From: Chloroflexota bacterium
GTDB taxonomy: Bacteria > Chloroflexota > Anaerolineae > Anaerolineales > Villigracilaceae
Direction: 5' to 3'
DNA: 64,000 bases
Assembly: GCA_016235425.1 (NCBI GenBank)
Contig: JACRLC010000091.1
Location: forward strand, 1-64,000
Of the stretch, positions 60,800 to 64,000 are shown in pieces. Below the pieces are notes generated by a model. It saw only the letters and a list, made by a program, of their open reading frames with translations, was not told the DNA's origin and searched no databases. The position numbers and the translations under genes are program-made. Position 1 is the first letter of the stretch, and the number at the start of each line of letters is the position of its first letter.

Positions 60800-62800
60800 A
60801 TGAATAAAAAACATTTTCAAAACACCAGGAATTTGTTACTCGCGCTCGTTGTTGCTATAGGACTGCTTTGGCCTGTGAGTCAAACGGCGGCCCTAACCCA
60901 AAAAGCCAAACCTGTACCCCAGGCAGAGGACTTGCAGGAAATCCCAACCAATCACATTATCATTAAATACAAAAACACCTCCAGCGCATTCTTGGCGCCT
61001 GCTCAGACCGATGAGATGGAGCGGTTGAGCGCTGCAGCCGGTGTCAACCTGCAATATTTACGCGCCATGTCGGGCGACGCTCACGTGTTACAACTGCCTG
61101 AACGGTTATCGCTGGAACAGGCGCGGACGATCAGCAGACAATTGATGAGCCTGCCGGAAATAGAATATGCCGAACCCGATCAGATTCTCCGGCATACCTT
61201 AACCCCCAACGATGTCCAATATGTAAATCAATGGCATTACTCCGGCACCTGGGGAATCAACGCGCCTGCCGCATGGGACATTACAACCGGGTCGAGCAGT
61301 ATTGTCGTTGCCGTGGTGGATACCGGCATAACGAACCACGCCGACCTGAGCGGACGCACCGTGCCGGGCTATGATTTCATTGGCGACACATTGGTAGCCA
61401 ATGACGGCGGCGGGCGCGACAGCGATCCAAGCGATCCGGGGGATTGGATCTCTTCCGCTGAAGACGCTTCGGGATATTTCGCTGGCTGCGGTACGTCAGA
61501 TAGTTCCTGGCATGGAACACACGTGTCCGGGACCATCGGCGCCGCAAGCAACAACGGCATTGGAGTGGCGGGAATCAATTGGAACTCAAAAATCCTGCCG
61601 GTTCGTGTGCTGGGCAAATGCGGCGGCTACACATCGGATATCGTGGACGGCATGAGTTGGGCCGCCGGATTGCCGGTGGCAGGCATACCGGCCAATCCAA
61701 ATCCCGCCAAGGTGCTGAATGTGAGCCTGGGCGGGTTTGGCTCGTGCGATGCAACCTGGCAGACTGCCATTAGTAATATTACCGCGGCTGGCGCGGTGGT
61801 AGTGGCCGCGGCTGGCAACAGTGCTTTTGATGCAAGCTACTTCGTTCCCGCCAATTGCAGCGGCGTCATCACGGTAGCCGCTACCAACAGCAGCGGTTCC
61901 CTCGCTTATTACAGCAACTATGGTTCAACCGTGGAAGTCAGCGCACCAGGCGGTGAACAATATTATGATAATGACCCTGGCGGCGTCCTTTCCACATTAA
62001 ACACAGGGACTACAACGCCTGTCTCTGACACATATATTTATTACCAAGGTACGAGCATGGCCGCACCGCATGTCAGCGGCGTGGTCTCGTTGATGTTCTC
62101 ACGTAACCCATACATGACTCCCAGTCAGGTATTGCAAATCCTGCAAAGTACGGCCAAGGCCTTCCCAGGCGGTGGTTCCTGCACCACCTCCATTTGTGGC
62201 AGTGGAATTGTGAACGCCGGTGCCGCCGTCGGCGCCGTGACACCGCAGACTTTTTCCGACGTTTCCACCAGCTACTGGGCATACTCGTATATCGAAAAGC
62301 TCTATAACGCCGGCATCACCGGCGGCTGTTCCAACAACCCGCTCATGTACTGCCCTGCGAGTTCGGTCACTCGCGCTCAAATGGCGGTCTTCCTGCTCAA
62401 AGGCATTCACGGCTCTTCCTACTCGCCTCCCCCCGCAACTGGAGGAGTGTTCGGCGATGTCGCAAACTCGCATTGGGCGGCGGCCTGGATCGAGCGCCTA
62501 TTTGCAGAAGGCATTACCGGCGGATGCGGCACTGGCATCTATTGCCCTGAAGACACCGTCACCCGCGCCCAAATGGCCGTCTTCCTCCTGAAGGCCAAGT
62601 ATGGCACATCCTATGCCCCTCCCCCGGCTACCGGCGATTTCTCGGATGTGGCTACAGACCATTGGGCGGCGGCCTGGATCGAACAACTCGCCGCAGAAGG
62701 CATCACCAGCGGGTGCGGCACTGGAATCTATTGTCCGGAATCCCCCGTTACGCGCGATCAAATGGCCGTCTTCCTCGTGAAGACATTCAACCTGCCGTAA
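60800..62800 (+). CDS. Secreted subtilisin-like protease (S8) with three SLH-type repeats
   Basis: 666 residues. Signal peptide about 1-31, an I9-like propeptide to about 130, then the S8 domain with catalytic Asp174 (AVVDTG), His238 (HGTHVSG), oxyanion Asn340 (AAAGN) and Ser419 (GTSMAAPHVSG): all four are present, so it should be active. Three SLH-type repeats (about 485-666) with paired cysteines end the protein, anchoring it to the cell surface. AGAGG lies five bases before the ATG. A strong terminator follows. Confidence 0.93.
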   Translation: MNKKHFQNTRNLLLALVVAIGLLWPVSQTAALTQKAKPVPQAEDLQEIPTNHIIIKYKNTSSAFLAPAQTDEMERLSAAAGVNLQYLRAMSGDAHVLQLPERLSLEQARTISRQLMSLPEIEYAEPDQILRHTLTPNDVQYVNQWHYSGTWGINAPAAWDITTGSSSIVVAVVDTGITNHADLSGRTVPGYDFIGDTLVANDGGGRDSDPSDPGDWISSAEDASGYFAGCGTSDSSWHGTHVSGTIGAASNNGIGVAGINWNSKILPVRVLGKCGGYTSDIVDGMSWAAGLPVAGIPANPNPAKVLNVSLGGFGSCDATWQTAISNITAAGAVVVAAAGNSAFDASYFVPANCSGVITVAATNSSGSLAYYSNYGSTVEVSAPGGEQYYDNDPGGVLSTLNTGTTTPVSDTYIYYQGTSMAAPHVSGVVSLMFSRNPYMTPSQVLQILQSTAKAFPGGGSCTTSICGSGIVNAGAAVGAVTPQTFSDVSTSYWAYSYIEKLYNAGITGGCSNNPLMYCPASSVTRAQMAVFLLKGIHGSSYSPPPATGGVFGDVANSHWAAAWIERLFAEGITGGCGTGIYCPEDTVTRAQMAVFLLKAKYGTSYAPPPATGDFSDVATDHWAAAWIEQLAAEGITSGCGTGIYCPESPVTRDQMAVFLVKTFNLP

Positions 62801-63358
62801 ACTCTCCCATAACGCAAAACAGGGACGGATTACACGCCGTCCCTGTTTTTGATTCCCCTGCCCCTCAATTCCGCTTCTCACGCTGACCGCGGACCGGTCC
62901 CGGCACACCATCAGTTTTCCGGCTCAAGCATCTTCCATTTCCCCGGCGATGCAACGAGGTCTCCGCATACGGCCGATGGATTTTGAGCAACATCCTTCCA
63001 AAAACGCTATTTTCAGTACAAATCAGTACAAATGCCTATTTCTTTTCGTATGAAATTTCTATATAATTTTTGTTGCAGAAACTCGCCGAATCAATCCCCA
63101 AAAGAACCAATACGTGATGAACGTCACTTGGCGCGCATTCTCAATAAGAGCATAATAAAAATCGAGGCAGGCCAAATAATATGCCCGGCTTTGGGCAGGA
63201 AGAAGAGGTGAAAACCGGAGAAAAATACACCAAAAAGACCTTACTTTATTCAGCAGGCGCAACAGACAAAAAAGCGGAACTTTGCTGTCAACTGAAAACC
63301 GCCTCTATCGTGTTCGTTCTTTTTCATAATTCATACGTTCCAATCCAAGGAGGATATT
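62801..63358. other. Intergenic region before the NHL gene
   Basis: After the terminator it holds a tandem cagtacaaat repeat (63014-63033), then TATAAT (63062-63067) as a possible -10. An AT-rich leader runs to the AAGGAGG ribosome binding site of the NHL gene. A frame open from 63181 overlaps that gene's signal peptide in another phase and is not credible. Confidence 0.45.
62818..62850 (+). terminator. Rho-independent terminator after the subtilase gene
   Basis: AACAGGGACGG (62818-62828), loop attacacg, CCGTCCCTGTT (62837-62847), then T-tract to 62850. Confidence 0.9.
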
Positions 63359-64000
63359 ATGCAACGCAAGTTGATGCTGTTCTCAGTGCTCGTCATATTG
63401 AGCCTGATAATTACACCCATCGGCGCCGCCAAGGCGCAAGGCCCCCTGCCCCCGCCGCCCCCAGTGGACGAGACAAAAGAGCCTGTGACAGATTGGCCGA
63501 CAAAGAACCCATTTCGCACCTATGACCTTTCGGAAAATATCGCCCCGGCAGCTGTGGGGGCATCGGGAACAAGTTTTCGTTATTTGCAGACTTTCGGCAC
63601 AACCAGCGTTCCCTATCTGGCAGACAACTCACACTTGAATAGACCGAGGGGGGTATTTGTTGATACAGGCGATAACCTATTTGTTGCTGAAACAGAGGGA
63701 AGCCGCGTTCTAAAATTTGACTCGTCAGGCAACAGCGTCCTCACACTTGGATATGCAGGCCAGCCCTGGTCGCATGATGATTTCCTCAGCTATGCGCGGG
63801 ACGTAGCTGTACGGGCCAGTGACGGACACATCTGGGTCATCGGCTCTCCCATGCTTAAAGAATTTGACTCCAGCGGCGTTTGGGTACAGACATTTCCTGA
63901 TCCCAATCCCTGGGAAACCGGTTCTGACAACGCTCACTTTAATGATCCATGGGGAGTAGCCTTTGGAGCGGGTGGTTATCTGTATGTAGCCGACTCTGGA
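63359..64000 (+). CDS. Secreted NHL-repeat protein, cut by the window end
   Basis: The first 214 residues are visible and the gene runs off the window. ATG 63359 has AAGGAGG five bases upstream. Signal peptide MQRKLMLFSVLVILSLIITP ends near AKAQG and is followed by a Pro-rich stretch. NHL-type blades then begin: NRPRGVFVDTGDNLFVAE with SRVLKFDSSG, and FNDPWGVAFGAGGYLYVADSG at the edge (read in parts). It is an extracellular propeller of unknown role, in the same island as the SLH proteins. Translation read by hand. Confidence 0.85.
   Translation, partial: MQRKLMLFSVLVILSLIITPIGAAKAQGPLPPPPPVDETKEPVTDWPTKNPFRTYDLSENIAPAAVGASGTSFRYLQTFGTTSVPYLADNSHLNRPRGVFVDTGDNLFVAETEGSRVLKFDSSGNSVLTLGYAGQPWSHDDFLSYARDVAVRASDGHIWVIGSPMLKEFDSSGVWVQTFPDPNPWETGSDNAHFNDPWGVAFGAGGYLYVADSG

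Noticed and set aside
63181-63525. 114-codon plus-strand ORF before the NHL gene
   Set aside because: It overlaps the signal peptide of the NHL gene in another frame, lacks a ribosome binding site and encodes low-complexity sequence.

Overview
The window looks like a chromosomal segment of a Chloroflexota bacterium, most likely class Anaerolineae. This is inferred from gene content: lipoprotein-anchored ABC binding proteins, a large Reg_prop propeller histidine kinase, S-layer-homology (SLH) exoproteins and Tad-type CpaE/CpaF ATPases. No rRNA or other phylogenetic marker was available to test it. No tRNA, rRNA, CRISPR array or complete insertion sequence was recognised.

Layout. (1) 146-5201, minus: oligopeptide/dipeptide ABC transporter (two ATPases, binding lipoprotein, one permease; the second permease is not in the window). 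(2) 5653-10096, plus: a hybrid propeller sensor kinase and its NarL-type regulator. (3) 10207-22830, minus: a DsbA-like thiol protein, then a long run read from 22830 downwards: amidohydrolase, two histidine kinases (one with an MshEN-like N-terminus), an OmpR-type regulator, CpaE-like and CpaF-like Tad ATPases, an XRE regulator, TPR, GNAT, two V4R-like proteins and an alpha/beta hydrolase. (4) 23018-30363, minus: rpmH-rnpA-yidD-(propeller lipoprotein)-yidC-jag, a nucleotidyltransferase/HEPN pair with a broken HEPN gene, then pfkB-parA-parB. This resembles the conserved replication-origin neighbourhood, but dnaA is absent. (5) 30834-36850: a TetR regulator divergent from an ABC exporter, a 47-residue membrane peptide, and a second TetR regulator with a membrane-anchored redoxin. 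(6) 37066-55597, minus: a nucleotide biosynthesis supercluster, purL-purQ-purC-purE-purF-purD-purM-purH(C)-purN-purH(N)-purB-carA-carB. (7) 56107-64000, plus: an exported protein island with a GH26-like protein, a small lipoprotein, a metalloprotease, a subtilase and an NHL-repeat protein cut by the window end. The first, third and fourth of these carry SLH-like repeats with a paired-cysteine signature.

The most unusual signal is repeat invasion of the purine/pyrimidine cluster. At least three unrelated short repeat families sit in frame inside essential genes: an ACGGAT-rich 48-mer in purM and purL, with diverged relatives in purL and purF; a CAGAATG-type repeat in carA and carB; and a GC-rich palindrome in purQ and purL. 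A four-helix-bundle ORF lies between two CAGAATG repeat tracts inside carAB. A GxxExxY (PD-(D/E)XK-like) domain lies between two inverted copies of the 48-mer and is fused in frame to the N-terminus of PurM. The pattern suggests repeat-bounded cassettes that insert into operons without breaking the reading frame.

Two genes, HEPN and the metalloprotease, show single-base frame breaks that may be real mutations or assembly errors. Start sites were moved inward from the longest ORF where a ribosome binding site, signal peptide or gene overlap supported it.
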